Source: an uncultured Dorea sp.
Lineage (GTDB): Bacteria; Bacillota; Clostridia; Lachnospirales; Lachnospiraceae
Assembly (NCBI GenBank): GCA_910584615.1
Contig: CAJUAM010000008.1
Location: 285-64,284 of the forward strand
Reading direction: 5' to 3'
Length of the DNA stretch: 64,000 nt
In this document: positions 16,856-26,058 of the stretch, in pieces
Layout of the letters: each line of letters starts with the position of its first letter
How positions within the stretch are numbered: position 1 is the stretch's first letter
Made by a program: the position numbers and the translations under genes
The notes under the pieces: generated by a model
The model's input: the letters and a program-made list of their open reading frames with translations, nothing else
The model's database searches: none
What the model was told of the DNA's origin: nothing

Positions 16856-17715
16856 TAGCAGTACTTAAACATGAATTATCAGGGTACTTCCATTCATTGA
16901 CGGCATATATTTTTTCGGCGTTTTTGTTAGCATTTGTGGGAATTGGAGCTTTAATCTACAATATCCAGTCAGCAATAGCTAATTTTGAATATGTGCTTGG
17001 CTATGTATGTCTCGGCTTTGTAGTTATTATCCCGATATTAACGATGCGAGTGATGGCTGAGGAAAAGAAGCAAAAAACAGACCAGCTTTTGTACTCCCTT
17101 CCCATCCGCACATCTCAGATCGTGATGGGGAAATACTTTGCGCTTCTTTTTGTTTATCTGGCCCCTCTGTGTATTGCTGCGCTTTATCCGCTTATTTTTG
17201 CGCAGTTTGGAGAGGTTTACCTGCTGACTTCCTATTGCTCGCTGTTCGCGTTTTTTGTGATGGGAGCGGCAATGATCGCAGTAGGAACATTTATTTCTTC
17301 ACTGACAGAGAATCAGGGATTTGCAGCCGGAATTGCTATCCCTATCCTCCTGTTTAACTATTACAGTGTTACGCTTGCAGAATATGTGTCAGCGACGGCA
17401 GCCGGATCCGCAGCGGCTGTCATCGTGCTTTCGATCTTGCTGGGACTTATTATCTGTTATCTGACAAAAAATAAAAATCTTGCATATGGAATCAGTATTC
17501 TGATGATATTTGCTGTTGCGGCTGTATATTTTGCGGACAGATCAAGATTAGAAGGGTTGGTGCCGGATATTATGACAAAATTATCTTTGTTTGAGCGGTT
17601 CTATACATTTGTGAACGGTGTTTTTGATCTGACAGCAATCATTTATTACATAACCGTGATCATATTCTTTTTGTTTCTCACTGTACAATCCCTTGAGAAA
17701 AGGAGGTACAACTGA
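16852..17715 (+). CDS. ABC-2 type permease, GldF-like
   Basis: A 287-aa protein with six predicted membrane helices (first at about 18-40) and the cytoplasmic segment RVMAEEKKQKTDQLLYSLPI found in GldF/NosY-type permeases. It is the membrane partner of the preceding ATPase (ATGA overlap) and touches the GldG-like gene by 1 nt. Confidence 0.92.
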   Translation: MIAVLKHELSGYFHSLTAYIFSAFLLAFVGIGALIYNIQSAIANFEYVLGYVCLGFVVIIPILTMRVMAEEKKQKTDQLLYSLPIRTSQIVMGKYFALLFVYLAPLCIAALYPLIFAQFGEVYLLTSYCSLFAFFVMGAAMIAVGTFISSLTENQGFAAGIAIPILLFNYYSVTLAEYVSATAAGSAAAVIVLSILLGLIICYLTKNKNLAYGISILMIFAVAAVYFADRSRLEGLVPDIMTKLSLFERFYTFVNGVFDLTAIIYYITVIIFFLFLTVQSLEKRRYN

Positions 17716-19163
17716 TGAAGCGACTGTTTTTTAAAATAAAAACCGAGAGTATGTCTCATAACCGGATTGCACTTAAAGGAGGCTCCTATTCCCTTTTGAT
17801 GACAGGGACTGTGCTGGCAATCCTGGTGGTCGTAAATATATTTGCATCTGTGCTTCCCGCCGCGGCAACACAATATGACATTAGTTCCACAAAGCTTTAT
17901 TCAATTACGAGCAATACGAAAGTTGTTGTGAACTCACTTAAAAAGGACGTGACGATCTACTGGATAGTCCAGGCAGATAAGGAGGATGATGTAATCGAAA
18001 ATCTGCTGGCAAAATACGAAAATCTGTCAGATCACATCAAAGTTGTGAAAAAGAATCCAGATGTATATCCTACTTTTGCGGATCAGTATACTTCTGAGGA
18101 AGTGCCGAATAACAGTTTGGTCGTAGAGTGCAGTGACCGTAATCGGTTTATCAGCTACAATGATATTTATCTGACGGAGGAGAATATGTCTTCATATTCT
18201 GCTGACCAATCTTTTGACGGAGAAGGCGCGATCACTTCGGCTATTGATTATGTGGTGAGTGAAGAGCTGCCCGGTCTTTATATACTGGAAGGGCATGGGG
18301 AAACAGAACTTTCTTCGGTATTTAAGGAGCAGATTGAAAAGGAAAATATGGAAACCATCACATTTTCCCTCTTGAATGAAGATAATGTACCCAAAGAAGC
18401 GGATTGTGTTTTGATATATGGTCCCACAAGTGATATTTCCGCAGAAGAAAAAGATATGCTGACAGAGTATGTAACAGGCGGGGGAAAACTGATGGTTCTT
18501 GCGGGGCCCTTGAAAGAGGGAAAACTTAAAAATCTCTATAGTCTTCTTGAGGATTATAATGTGGAAGTGACAGATGGGATCGTAGTAGAGTCTGACCGGG
18601 AACGATACGCGTTTCAGGCACCGTATGTTCTGCTTCCAGAGATATTAAGCAGTGAGATTACCAAACCATTAATTGAGGAAAATTATTATACGATCATGCC
18701 AATCGCACAGGGACTAAAGGTCCGGGATACTTCTGGCACGGTAACAGAGATCTTAACTACTTCAGAGACTGCCTTCAGCAAGATAGCGGGCTATGACATT
18801 TCTTCCTATGAAAAAGAGGATGGTGATGCTGATGGTCCATTTGCATTGGCAGTGTCCGTCGATTGTCAGAATGAAGGGCAGATCGTATGGTTTACTTCTT
18901 CGAACTTGCTTGATGATATGTATAATTCATATTCGTCGGGAGCCAATCTGGATCTGGGAATGAATGCGCTGTCCATACTTATAGGGGAGAGAGAAGCTGT
19001 TGCTATCCGCAGCAAGTCATTGAGCTATCATTACCTTGCAATCAGTGAATCAACGGCATCGCTTTTGAAGATAATCATGATCGGAGTGTTTCCGCTTGTC
19101 TTCCTTGGAGCAGGGGTTTATATGATCATAAGCAGAAGGAGGCGGCAAAATGAACCGGTCTAG
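17715..19163 (+). CDS. GldG-like ABC-associated exoprotein
   Basis: A 482-aa protein with an N-terminal helix (about 27-50), a large extracytoplasmic domain of the ABC-type uncharacterised (GldG) family, beginning QYDISSTKLYSITSNTKVVV and containing LYILEGHGETELS, and a C-terminal helix (about 452-474) before a basic tail. In Bacteroidetes GldG partners GldA/GldF; in clostridia the substrate is unknown. It overlaps the next gene by 14 nt. Confidence 0.9.
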   Translation: MKRLFFKIKTESMSHNRIALKGGSYSLLMTGTVLAILVVVNIFASVLPAAATQYDISSTKLYSITSNTKVVVNSLKKDVTIYWIVQADKEDDVIENLLAKYENLSDHIKVVKKNPDVYPTFADQYTSEEVPNNSLVVECSDRNRFISYNDIYLTEENMSSYSADQSFDGEGAITSAIDYVVSEELPGLYILEGHGETELSSVFKEQIEKENMETITFSLLNEDNVPKEADCVLIYGPTSDISAEEKDMLTEYVTGGGKLMVLAGPLKEGKLKNLYSLLEDYNVEVTDGIVVESDRERYAFQAPYVLLPEILSSEITKPLIEENYYTIMPIAQGLKVRDTSGTVTEILTTSETAFSKIAGYDISSYEKEDGDADGPFALAVSVDCQNEGQIVWFTSSNLLDDMYNSYSSGANLDLGMNALSILIGEREAVAIRSKSLSYHYLAISESTASLLKIIMIGVFPLVFLGAGVYMIISRRRRQNEPV

Positions 19164-20586
19164 AAGATTATATGTACTTATTGGAGTTTTATTGGCATCT
19201 TGCGTGCTGACTCTGGGAGTCAGTAAATATGAAGAACATAGAGAGAAGATTAAAAGCAGTGATAAGATTATTATGGAACTTGACAGTAAAGATGTAACGT
19301 CGCTTTCATGGGAGTATGGATCAGAGACGTTTGCTTTTCATAAAGATGAAACATGGTTGTATGATGAAGATGAAAATTTTCCGGTAGATGAAAAGAAAGT
19401 AAATCAACTGCTGGAAAAATTCAAGTCATTCGGTGTTTCTTTTGTCATTGAAGAGGCAGAAGATTTAAGTCAGTATGGTCTTGATGAACCTCTCTGTATG
19501 ATCAACATTGAGGCGGGAAAAGAAAACTATAACATCTCATTGGGCAATTACAGTGAAATAGATGAAGAAAGATATGTATCAATCGGAGATGGGAATGTGT
19601 ATCTTGTAAAGGACGATCCGCTGGATTCGTTTGACATTAAACTGAGTGATATGATACTGCATGATAAGATTCCGGAATTTGATACTGTTACAGAGATAGA
19701 ATTTGCGGGCAGCGAGAATTATAAAGCCGTATATAAGGAGGATAATAAAGTAACTTATAATGATGAAGATGTTTATTTTGTAAAAAAAGATGGAAAAGAG
19801 CTTGCTCTTGATCCGGAGAGTGTTGACAGCTATCTGGATGTCATCCGTGGATTAAATCTGAAAGATTACGTGTCTTATCATGTGACAGATGATGAGTTAA
19901 AATCTTATGGGCTGGATGAACCGGAGCTGGATGTAACACTGCAGTATCGTGTGTCGGATGAAGAGAGTAAGGAGGAGAAAAAAGGGACGGCTGTACTTCA
20001 TATCGCCTGTGATCCGGCAGAGAAAAAGAATGCGAAAGCAAAGGCTGATAGGTTTTCTGACAGTGATGACTCTTTGGAAGATGATGATTCTGAGGAGGAG
20101 ATTACCGCGTATGTCCGAATCGGTGAATCAAAAATAATATATAAGATAAGCGGAGCAGAATATGAGGATTTGATGAGAGGGTCCTGTGATGATCTTCGTT
20201 ATCAAGAGGTAATATGGGCGGATTTTGCCGATATCAGCCATGCAGAGATCTTTTTAGAAGGTACAAAGTATGATCTGACAGTAAAAAAGAAGGGTGAGGA
20301 GAATGTCTGGTATTATCGGAAAAAAGAAATTGAGCCGGATGATTTCAGTTATGCTCTTAGTTCCTTGTCAGCGTCTGAATTTACAAAAGAAGAGCCGACA
20401 GGTAAAGAGGAAATCAGCCTGACTTTGCAGATTGATAATGAAAACCAGCCGGAAGTTAAGATAGAGCTGTACCGGTATGATGGTAACAACTGTCTTGCGG
20501 TTGTTGACGGTGATCCGGTATCGCTGATTAAAAGAAGTGCTGTGGTTGATCTGATAGAAGCTGTAAATGCGATCGTACTAAACTAA
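19150..20586 (+). CDS. DUF4340 domain protein of the Gld-type exporter
   Basis: A 478-aa protein anchored by one N-terminal helix (about 6-21), followed by repeated beta-rich DUF4340 units marked by SQYGLDEPLCMINIEAG and KSYGLDEPELDVTLQY. An acidic and lysine-rich insertion (about 258-315, including FSDSDDSLEDDDSEEEI) interrupts the second unit. DUF4340 proteins sit at the end of GldG-type operons and probably act outside the membrane. Confidence 0.88.
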   Translation: MNRSRRLYVLIGVLLASCVLTLGVSKYEEHREKIKSSDKIIMELDSKDVTSLSWEYGSETFAFHKDETWLYDEDENFPVDEKKVNQLLEKFKSFGVSFVIEEAEDLSQYGLDEPLCMINIEAGKENYNISLGNYSEIDEERYVSIGDGNVYLVKDDPLDSFDIKLSDMILHDKIPEFDTVTEIEFAGSENYKAVYKEDNKVTYNDEDVYFVKKDGKELALDPESVDSYLDVIRGLNLKDYVSYHVTDDELKSYGLDEPELDVTLQYRVSDEESKEEKKGTAVLHIACDPAEKKNAKAKADRFSDSDDSLEDDDSEEEITAYVRIGESKIIYKISGAEYEDLMRGSCDDLRYQEVIWADFADISHAEIFLEGTKYDLTVKKKGEENVWYYRKKEIEPDDFSYALSSLSASEFTKEEPTGKEEISLTLQIDNENQPEVKIELYRYDGNNCLAVVDGDPVSLIKRSAVVDLIEAVNAIVLN

Positions 20587-20624
20587 AAATGTTCGTTAGT
20601 TGACCTCAGATATTATCATTGTCA

Positions 20625-20655
20625 GGGAAAACCATGTTATGCTGATGGTTTTGCC
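20625..20655 (+). terminator. Hairpin after exporter operon
   Basis: GGGAAAACCAT (20625-20635) pairs with ATGGTTTTGCC (20645-20655) with one mismatch around a 9-nt loop. No T-run follows directly; a TTTTTTT tract lies 30 nt on. It may be a weak terminator or a leader structure for the hydrogenase gene. Confidence 0.4.
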
Positions 20656-20832
20656 GGGGAACGTTCTTGATGAGATGATTTTTTTAGGAGAGGCAGTCTA
20701 GGGTGAACATATTAACTATATTTTTAAAAATTCTTTGTTCAATTGAATCATTGTTTCGAGGAAAGAAATATATTAAAATAGTAAAAATTTATGAAAGTAT
20801 AGTTTATTTATTACTTAAGGAGGAATTATAGT

Positions 20833-22299
20833 ATGTTGCATGAGAATAATACTATTGGAGAAGTAAAGGATGAAGTGCTCTATCAAGTTGCGAAAGCAGC
20901 TTTTGAGGGGAATCTCCATAAGATCGAGGCGACTCTGCCGTATGAGATCCTGCCTGGGAACAAGCCCAAATTTCGTTGCTGCGTACATAAAGAGCGTGAG
21001 ATCGTACGTGAGAGGATCATGCTTGCTAAAAATATCAACCCTTTAGATGGTGAACCTTGCCATAATACAGTAAAGATTCTCCCGTCTGCCTGCGAGAACT
21101 GCCCGATCACCCGTTTTTCTGTAACAGATAACTGCCAGAAATGTATGGGTAAGAAATGTATGCAGGCATGTCGTTTCGGAGCCATTACTATGGCTCGTGA
21201 TAAGGCATATATCAATCCGGAAAAATGTAAGGAATGCGGACAATGCTTTGATGCGTGTCCTTATAATGCGATCGTGGATATCATGCGCCCATGCCGGCGC
21301 GCCTGTCCGGTAGATGCGATTCAGGCTGATGAAGACGGAAAGGTTTGGATTGATGATGAGAAATGTATCCGTTGCGGTTCCTGTATCAGCAAATGTCCGT
21401 TCGGAGCGATTTCTGACAGTTCCCGTATGATTGAAGTCATCGATTATCTGAAAGGTGACAGACCAGTATACGCGTTGGTGGCTCCGGCCGCGGAAGGACA
21501 GTTCGGGATGGATATTACGATGGAGTCTATCAGGAAAGGTGTAAAGAAGATGGGCTTCGCGGATATGGTAGATGTAGCGATCGGGGCGGATTTTGTATCT
21601 GATTCTGAGGCAAGAGAATGGGCAGAAGCGCATGAAGAGGGTAAAAAGATGACGACTTCCTGCTGTCCTGCATTTGTTCATCTCATCCGCCGCCATTTCC
21701 CGGAACTGGCGGATCATATCTCCACGACGGTATCCCCTATGGCGGCTACGGCAAGACTTGTAAAAGCGATGCATCCGGACGCTGTCTGTATCTTTATCGG
21801 ACCATGTATTGCAAAAAAAAGTGAGGCAGGACAGGTTCAGGACCGTGAAGGAGAGAACGCAGATTTAGTTCTGACTTTTGAAGAATTCCATGCAATGCTT
21901 CGTGCGAAAAATATTAAGCTTGAGCCGGTTACCATGGATGAACCGCAGAATGGAAGTATTCACGCAAAGGGCTATTCTAATTCCGGCGGCGTGACAAAAG
22001 CTGTGAAGCAGGCTTATATCGAGCATGGCGGACAGGGCGGATTGAACGTGCGTCAGTGCAACGGCGCGGCAGAATGCCGGAAAGCACTTATGCTTTTAAA
22101 GGCAGGGAGGCTTCCGGAAGACTTTATTGAAGGAATGGCATGTGAAGGCGGCTGTGTAGCGGGTCCTGGAAATATCCAGGAGGAGCGGGCATTTAAGAGA
22201 GAGCGTGATAAGCAGCTTAAAAAGGCAGATGACCGTCTGGTTACTGATACTGTAGAGGAATACAGCAAATATGAATTCTCTATGCACCGTCATAATTAA
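20833..22299 (+). CDS. Monomeric [FeFe] hydrogenase, group-B-like
   Basis: A 488-aa hydrogenase that interconverts protons and H2. The N-terminal half carries several iron-sulfur cysteine motifs, including CKECGQCFDACPYNAI and CIRCGSCISKCPFGAI. The H-cluster motifs are TSCCPAF (L1), GPCIAKKSE (L2) and EGMACEGGCVAGPG (L3). L2 beginning GPC rather than MPC and the L3 form resemble group B enzymes known mainly from clostridia. The start follows AAGGAGG. Its maturases are encoded at 52300-56020 on the other strand. Confidence 0.93.
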   Translation: MLHENNTIGEVKDEVLYQVAKAAFEGNLHKIEATLPYEILPGNKPKFRCCVHKEREIVRERIMLAKNINPLDGEPCHNTVKILPSACENCPITRFSVTDNCQKCMGKKCMQACRFGAITMARDKAYINPEKCKECGQCFDACPYNAIVDIMRPCRRACPVDAIQADEDGKVWIDDEKCIRCGSCISKCPFGAISDSSRMIEVIDYLKGDRPVYALVAPAAEGQFGMDITMESIRKGVKKMGFADMVDVAIGADFVSDSEAREWAEAHEEGKKMTTSCCPAFVHLIRRHFPELADHISTTVSPMAATARLVKAMHPDAVCIFIGPCIAKKSEAGQVQDREGENADLVLTFEEFHAMLRAKNIKLEPVTMDEPQNGSIHAKGYSNSGGVTKAVKQAYIEHGGQGGLNVRQCNGAAECRKALMLLKAGRLPEDFIEGMACEGGCVAGPGNIQEERAFKRERDKQLKKADDRLVTDTVEEYSKYEFSMHRHN

Positions 22300-22462
22300 A
22301 TAACCGGATTCTTTCAAAATATGCTTGCATCTGATTTTAAGATTGCATTTTCTGAAAATACTCTCTATAATAAAACTGTAGGCTGGTTTAAGCGGCAAGA
22401 TTTATTTTTATGGCCTGTCTGCAGGATTGACGAGATATAAAATAACAGAAAGGAAGATGACG

Positions 22463-23134
22463 ATGAAAAAGAAATTGATGGCAGGACTATTGATTTTCAC
22501 GATGATGGCAACGGCAGCGCTGCCTGCAATGGCGGCGCCGAAAGCAAAAAAGATCGCGATCAAAGGGAAAAAGACTGTTGCAGTAGGAAGCACGATTGAA
22601 CTGGACAGTGTGATTACTCCTAAAAAGGCAAAGGTGAGAGACCGCAATATTATCTGGGAAAGTAGCAAACCGTCGGTGGCAAGGGTTCTGGACAAAAGAG
22701 ACGACGACACAAAAATAGAGGGAAGAAAAGCCGGAACCGCGACAATTACAGTAAGAATCAGAGGCACATCGATAAAAGCAAAATGTAAAATTACTGTTAA
22801 AAAGAATAATAATAAAGCAGAAATCAATAAAGCGAAAAAAACAATCGACACATATAAAAAGGATGCAAAAAAATTAAGAGCGGAGATAAAGAAGCTTAAA
22901 CTGTCTAAGACGTACAGAACAAGAAGAGCACAGTACCGCAAATATGAAAATAAGATTGAGAAAATTGATGATAAGCTTGACAGACTGGAAGATAAATGGG
23001 AAGACAAGTACGAGGCAGGAAAGATCAGTTATTCTCAATATGAGAGCCTGGAAAACAGAATTGAAGGAGTAGAAGAGTATTTGGAGGAATTGGAAGATTA
23101 CCTTGAAGAGAAGTTCGACTATGAATTTGATTAA
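22463..23134 (+). CDS. Secreted Ig-like (Big_2) protein with coiled-coil tail
   Basis: A 223-aa protein from ATG 22463 (AGGAAG 6 nt upstream; ATG 22457 lacks spacing). Signal peptide with AMA-A cleavage near residue 24, a single Big_2-like domain (about 30-115, with ESSKPSVARVL and the closing ATITVRIRG), then a highly charged helix (about 125-223) that should form a coiled coil. Probably secreted or wall-bound. The role is unknown. Confidence 0.8.
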   Translation: MKKKLMAGLLIFTMMATAALPAMAAPKAKKIAIKGKKTVAVGSTIELDSVITPKKAKVRDRNIIWESSKPSVARVLDKRDDDTKIEGRKAGTATITVRIRGTSIKAKCKITVKKNNNKAEINKAKKTIDTYKKDAKKLRAEIKKLKLSKTYRTRRAQYRKYENKIEKIDDKLDRLEDKWEDKYEAGKISYSQYESLENRIEGVEEYLEELEDYLEEKFDYEFD

Positions 23135-23159
23135 AAATGGTTATTGCATTTTTGAAAAC

Positions 23160-23207
23160 GGAGCGCAGCAAAATAGATTATCTATGGAGCTGCGCTCTGT
23201 TTTTTTG
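23160..23207 (+). terminator. Terminator after Big_2 protein gene
   Basis: GAGCGCAGC (23161-23169) pairs with GCTGCGCTC (23189-23197), followed by TGTTTTTTT. Confidence 0.88.
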
Positions 23208-23264
23208 CATGCTTTATCCGTTTCATCTTCTGTTCCTATATATTTTTCGGTTCAATCTGCTGTT

Positions 23265-23359
23265 CTGTTTATGATAAATTATATCCGTATTATGTTGAGA
23301 TGTATAAAAATCTGGATGAAAATCTGAAGAAATTAAAAAGTACAGCAGATCAGATCTAG
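23265..23359 (+). pseudogene. Possible C-terminal coding remnant
   Basis: After the terminator one frame reads YDKLYPYYVEMYKNLDENLK followed by KLKSTADQI and a TAG. It looks like coding sequence (Lys/Tyr-rich helix) but has no start or ribosome site. It could be the tail of a lost gene. The family is unknown. Confidence 0.3.
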
Positions 23360-23376
23360 GGACTTGTATCGAATGC

Positions 23377-23400
23377 GCCGGGAAGTAAAATTTTCCCGGC
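23377..23400. terminator. GC-rich hairpin between convergent genes
   Basis: GCCGGGAA (23377-23384) pairs with TTCCCGGC (23393-23400). Neither side has a long T-run, so termination would be modest. It lies just downstream of the VanW gene stop on the minus strand. Confidence 0.5.
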
Positions 23401-23414
23401 ACATTGTTCTCTCA

Positions 23415-24830
23415 TCATCTTGCGTATCTGCTGTGGGCTATTTTTTCCGTAAAGAGCTGGCTTTTGTTTTCCGTATAAACATTCCGGTAAGTGTCCACTT
23501 CTAAGATATCAGCGGTGGAGCTATCAAGTGTCTCGGTCTGGATTTTTACGACAGAGTCATCTGTTTTAGTGCCGCGTATGGTGACCGTCAGATAGCCTTC
23601 TGAATAAATAACATCAAGAATGATAGGATAACTCGAATTATTTGCGATACGAAAATCGAGTTCGTTCCATGCGACAGCGGCATCCAGTCCGGCGGCAATA
23701 TAACTGGAAACATAATCATGTTCCCATCTTTCCACAATATCAAGGTTTGCAAAAAGCGCAGCGGCAAAAATAGTTGAAGACACCTGACAGATGCCTCCGC
23801 CATAGGCCAATACAGGCTTACCGTTTAAAGTAGCTCCGGCTGTTTTAAAGCCGGTTTGCGCATTCTGCTCTCCAACAGCGCCGTTAAAGGAGAATTCATC
23901 GCCGCTTAATAAGATCTTGCTATTACATTTTTCGGCGGCAAGTTTCACATTTGTACGGCGGTTTGAGCTTCCGGTTACTTTTGTAGTATAGGAACTCAGA
24001 TCATCTACAAACAACCGGTCTCTTAAGTTCTGAGCGCTGATTTCGGGCTGTGTGTAAATAAGATCGATTTTAACGGTCTCGCCTTCTTTAGATTCGGCAA
24101 GTATCTTTTCTGCATTTGCTTTGTCAAAATCTACCCCTGTGACAGCTTCTGTGACAGCATAATTATTATCACGGTCGAGAGTGGAATTCATAGGTTTTGT
24201 ATAGACTTCCTGATACACCCGTTCCAGATTTTCTATATCATCAGAAATGGTGGGGCAAGGGATCTTGCGGTCAAAATCTTTTGTCTGTACAGCAGAAAAG
24301 AGTATTTCCTCTAATTTTTCTCCGTCAGGTTTTTTGGCGGCACCGATAGTGAGGAGCAGTTTTTCATTCTCAATTCTGTAAGTATCTTTTACAGCGGTAA
24401 CAGCGCTGAGGATCCCGCTGTTCTCGATCTGGTTTTTAAGTTCTCCGGAATTTTTTAAGAGAGGAGGGTGTTCGGTATGGTTTCCTATAAAACAAGCCCT
24501 GATCCTTGCCAGCCCTCTGGTAAAGAATCCGGAATGTCCTACACTGAAAGCTTCTTTCGCTGCATTATCATAATCTAATGTGAGCGCATCACTGACATTT
24601 ATTTTGTAATCATTGTTTTCAAATGAAACAGTAAATTCAGAAGATCTGCGCCGGATATCCGCATCGGCCTTTAGGGCAGCAGTAGCTTCTGGCAGTGTCA
24701 TGCCGCTGATATCAACATCATTGATTGTAGTATTGGGCAGCATATGATTGGCATCTGTTGTGGCACACAGAGCGGTATAGCCGCCTGCAGATAGTAATCC
24801 TGTTATGAGAATTATTGCAAAATGTTTCAT
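23415..24830 (-). CDS. VanW-family protein with peptidoglycan-binding-like N-domain
   Basis: A 471-aa exported protein: N-terminal signal/anchor (about 3-22), YoaR-type putative peptidoglycan-binding domains (about 30-250, with NDVDISGMTLPEATAAL), then a VanW domain (about 290-420) with the hallmark SGDEFSFNGAVGEQN and YGGGICQVSSTIFAAAL segments. Family members are linked to the cell wall, but the activity is not defined. No vancomycin-resistance genes lie nearby, so the name should not be read as resistance. Confidence 0.9.
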   Translation of the reverse strand: MKHFAIILITGLLSAGGYTALCATTDANHMLPNTTINDVDISGMTLPEATAALKADADIRRRSSEFTVSFENNDYKINVSDALTLDYDNAAKEAFSVGHSGFFTRGLARIRACFIGNHTEHPPLLKNSGELKNQIENSGILSAVTAVKDTYRIENEKLLLTIGAAKKPDGEKLEEILFSAVQTKDFDRKIPCPTISDDIENLERVYQEVYTKPMNSTLDRDNNYAVTEAVTGVDFDKANAEKILAESKEGETVKIDLIYTQPEISAQNLRDRLFVDDLSSYTTKVTGSSNRRTNVKLAAEKCNSKILLSGDEFSFNGAVGEQNAQTGFKTAGATLNGKPVLAYGGGICQVSSTIFAAALFANLDIVERWEHDYVSSYIAAGLDAAVAWNELDFRIANNSSYPIILDVIYSEGYLTVTIRGTKTDDSVVKIQTETLDSSTADILEVDTYRNVYTENKSQLFTEKIAHSRYAR

Positions 24831-24989
24831 TAAAAACGGCTCCTGTCTTTCTTTTTTTGTTTTCTTTCGCTTACTTCCCTGATATAATTATATCCTTAGG
24901 AAGTGTTTTTTTCAATAAATTCCTGCAGGCCGATTAAATGTATGGGTTTATGATCATTAACGCGCATTTTAAAAGAAGGGAGTAATATT

Positions 24990-25922
24990 ATGGCAAATTA
25001 TTATGAAGGAACATTAGGGCTGATTGGAAATACACCATTGGTGGAAGTAGTAAATATCGAAAAAGAACTTGAGCTTCAGGCAAAGGTTCTCATAAAGCTT
25101 GAGTATTTTAATCCGGCCGGAAGCGTGAAGGACAGAGTTGCAAAAGCAATGATTGAAGATGCAGAAGAAAAGGGGTTATTGAAAGAAGGATCTGTGATCA
25201 TTGAACCGACATCAGGAAATACAGGAATTGGCCTGGCATCCATTGCCGCGGCAAAAGGATACAGTCTTATCCTTACGATGCCGGATACTATGAGTGTGGA
25301 ACGGAGAAATATATTAAAGGCATACGGCGCTGAGCTTGTGCTGACGGAAGGCGCAAAGGGGATGGAAGGAGCAATCGCCAGGGCGGAGGAATTATCGAAA
25401 GAGATTCCCGGAAGTTTTATTCCGGGACAGTTTGTCAATCCGGCCAATCCAGCAGTGCATAGAGCGACAACAGGGCCGGAGATCTGGAAAGATACAGACG
25501 GTAAGGTAGATATTTTTATCGCGGGAGTAGGGACTGGTGGTACGATCACTGGAATCGGGGAATATCTGAAGGAGATGAATCCTGCTGTCAGGATAGTAGC
25601 TTTGGAACCTTCAGATTCTCCGGTACTGTCAGAGGGAAGAGCCGGCGCGCATAAGCTTCAGGGAATAGGGGCCGGTTTTGTGCCGGAGGTTTTGAATACG
25701 TCTGTTTATGATGAGATATTTAAAGCGGGGCATGAGGAGTCGTTTGCCGCGGCAAAGCTTTTAGCAAGGAGAGAAGGGATTCTGGTGGGGATTTCTTCAG
25801 GGGCGGCGCTGTATGGCGCGATAGAGCTGGCAAAACGTTCTGAGAATAGAGGAAAAACTATTGTGGCATTGCTGCCGGATACTGGGGACAGATATTATTC
25901 GACGCCGCTGTTTACAGAATAA
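24990..25922 (+). CDS. cysK: Cysteine synthase A (O-acetylserine sulfhydrylase)
   Basis: A 310-aa PLP enzyme that makes cysteine from O-acetylserine and sulfide. The PLP lysine is in NPAGSVKDR (about 42-50), the substrate loop in PTSGNTGIGLA (about 73-83) and the phosphate-binding loop in GVGTGGTITG (about 180). Full length for the family. It stands alone; the start follows AAGGGAG. Confidence 0.95.
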   Translation: MANYYEGTLGLIGNTPLVEVVNIEKELELQAKVLIKLEYFNPAGSVKDRVAKAMIEDAEEKGLLKEGSVIIEPTSGNTGIGLASIAAAKGYSLILTMPDTMSVERRNILKAYGAELVLTEGAKGMEGAIARAEELSKEIPGSFIPGQFVNPANPAVHRATTGPEIWKDTDGKVDIFIAGVGTGGTITGIGEYLKEMNPAVRIVALEPSDSPVLSEGRAGAHKLQGIGAGFVPEVLNTSVYDEIFKAGHEESFAAAKLLARREGILVGISSGAALYGAIELAKRSENRGKTIVALLPDTGDRYYSTPLFTE

Positions 25923-26058
25923 TAAAAGAGTATTAAAGTTGCTTTAAAGTGTCAGAATAGTAAAAATTGCTGTTAATTTTAAAATCAATATCGACATATC
26001 CTGCGACATATGTTAATCTACAGAGTGGAGAGATATATAATTGAAAGGGGAGAAAAAC

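Noticed and set aside
23415..24830. VanW gene as evidence of a vancomycin-resistance cluster
   Set aside because: No vanA, vanH, vanX or vanRS-type genes are nearby; VanW/YoaR proteins are common in clostridia without resistance.
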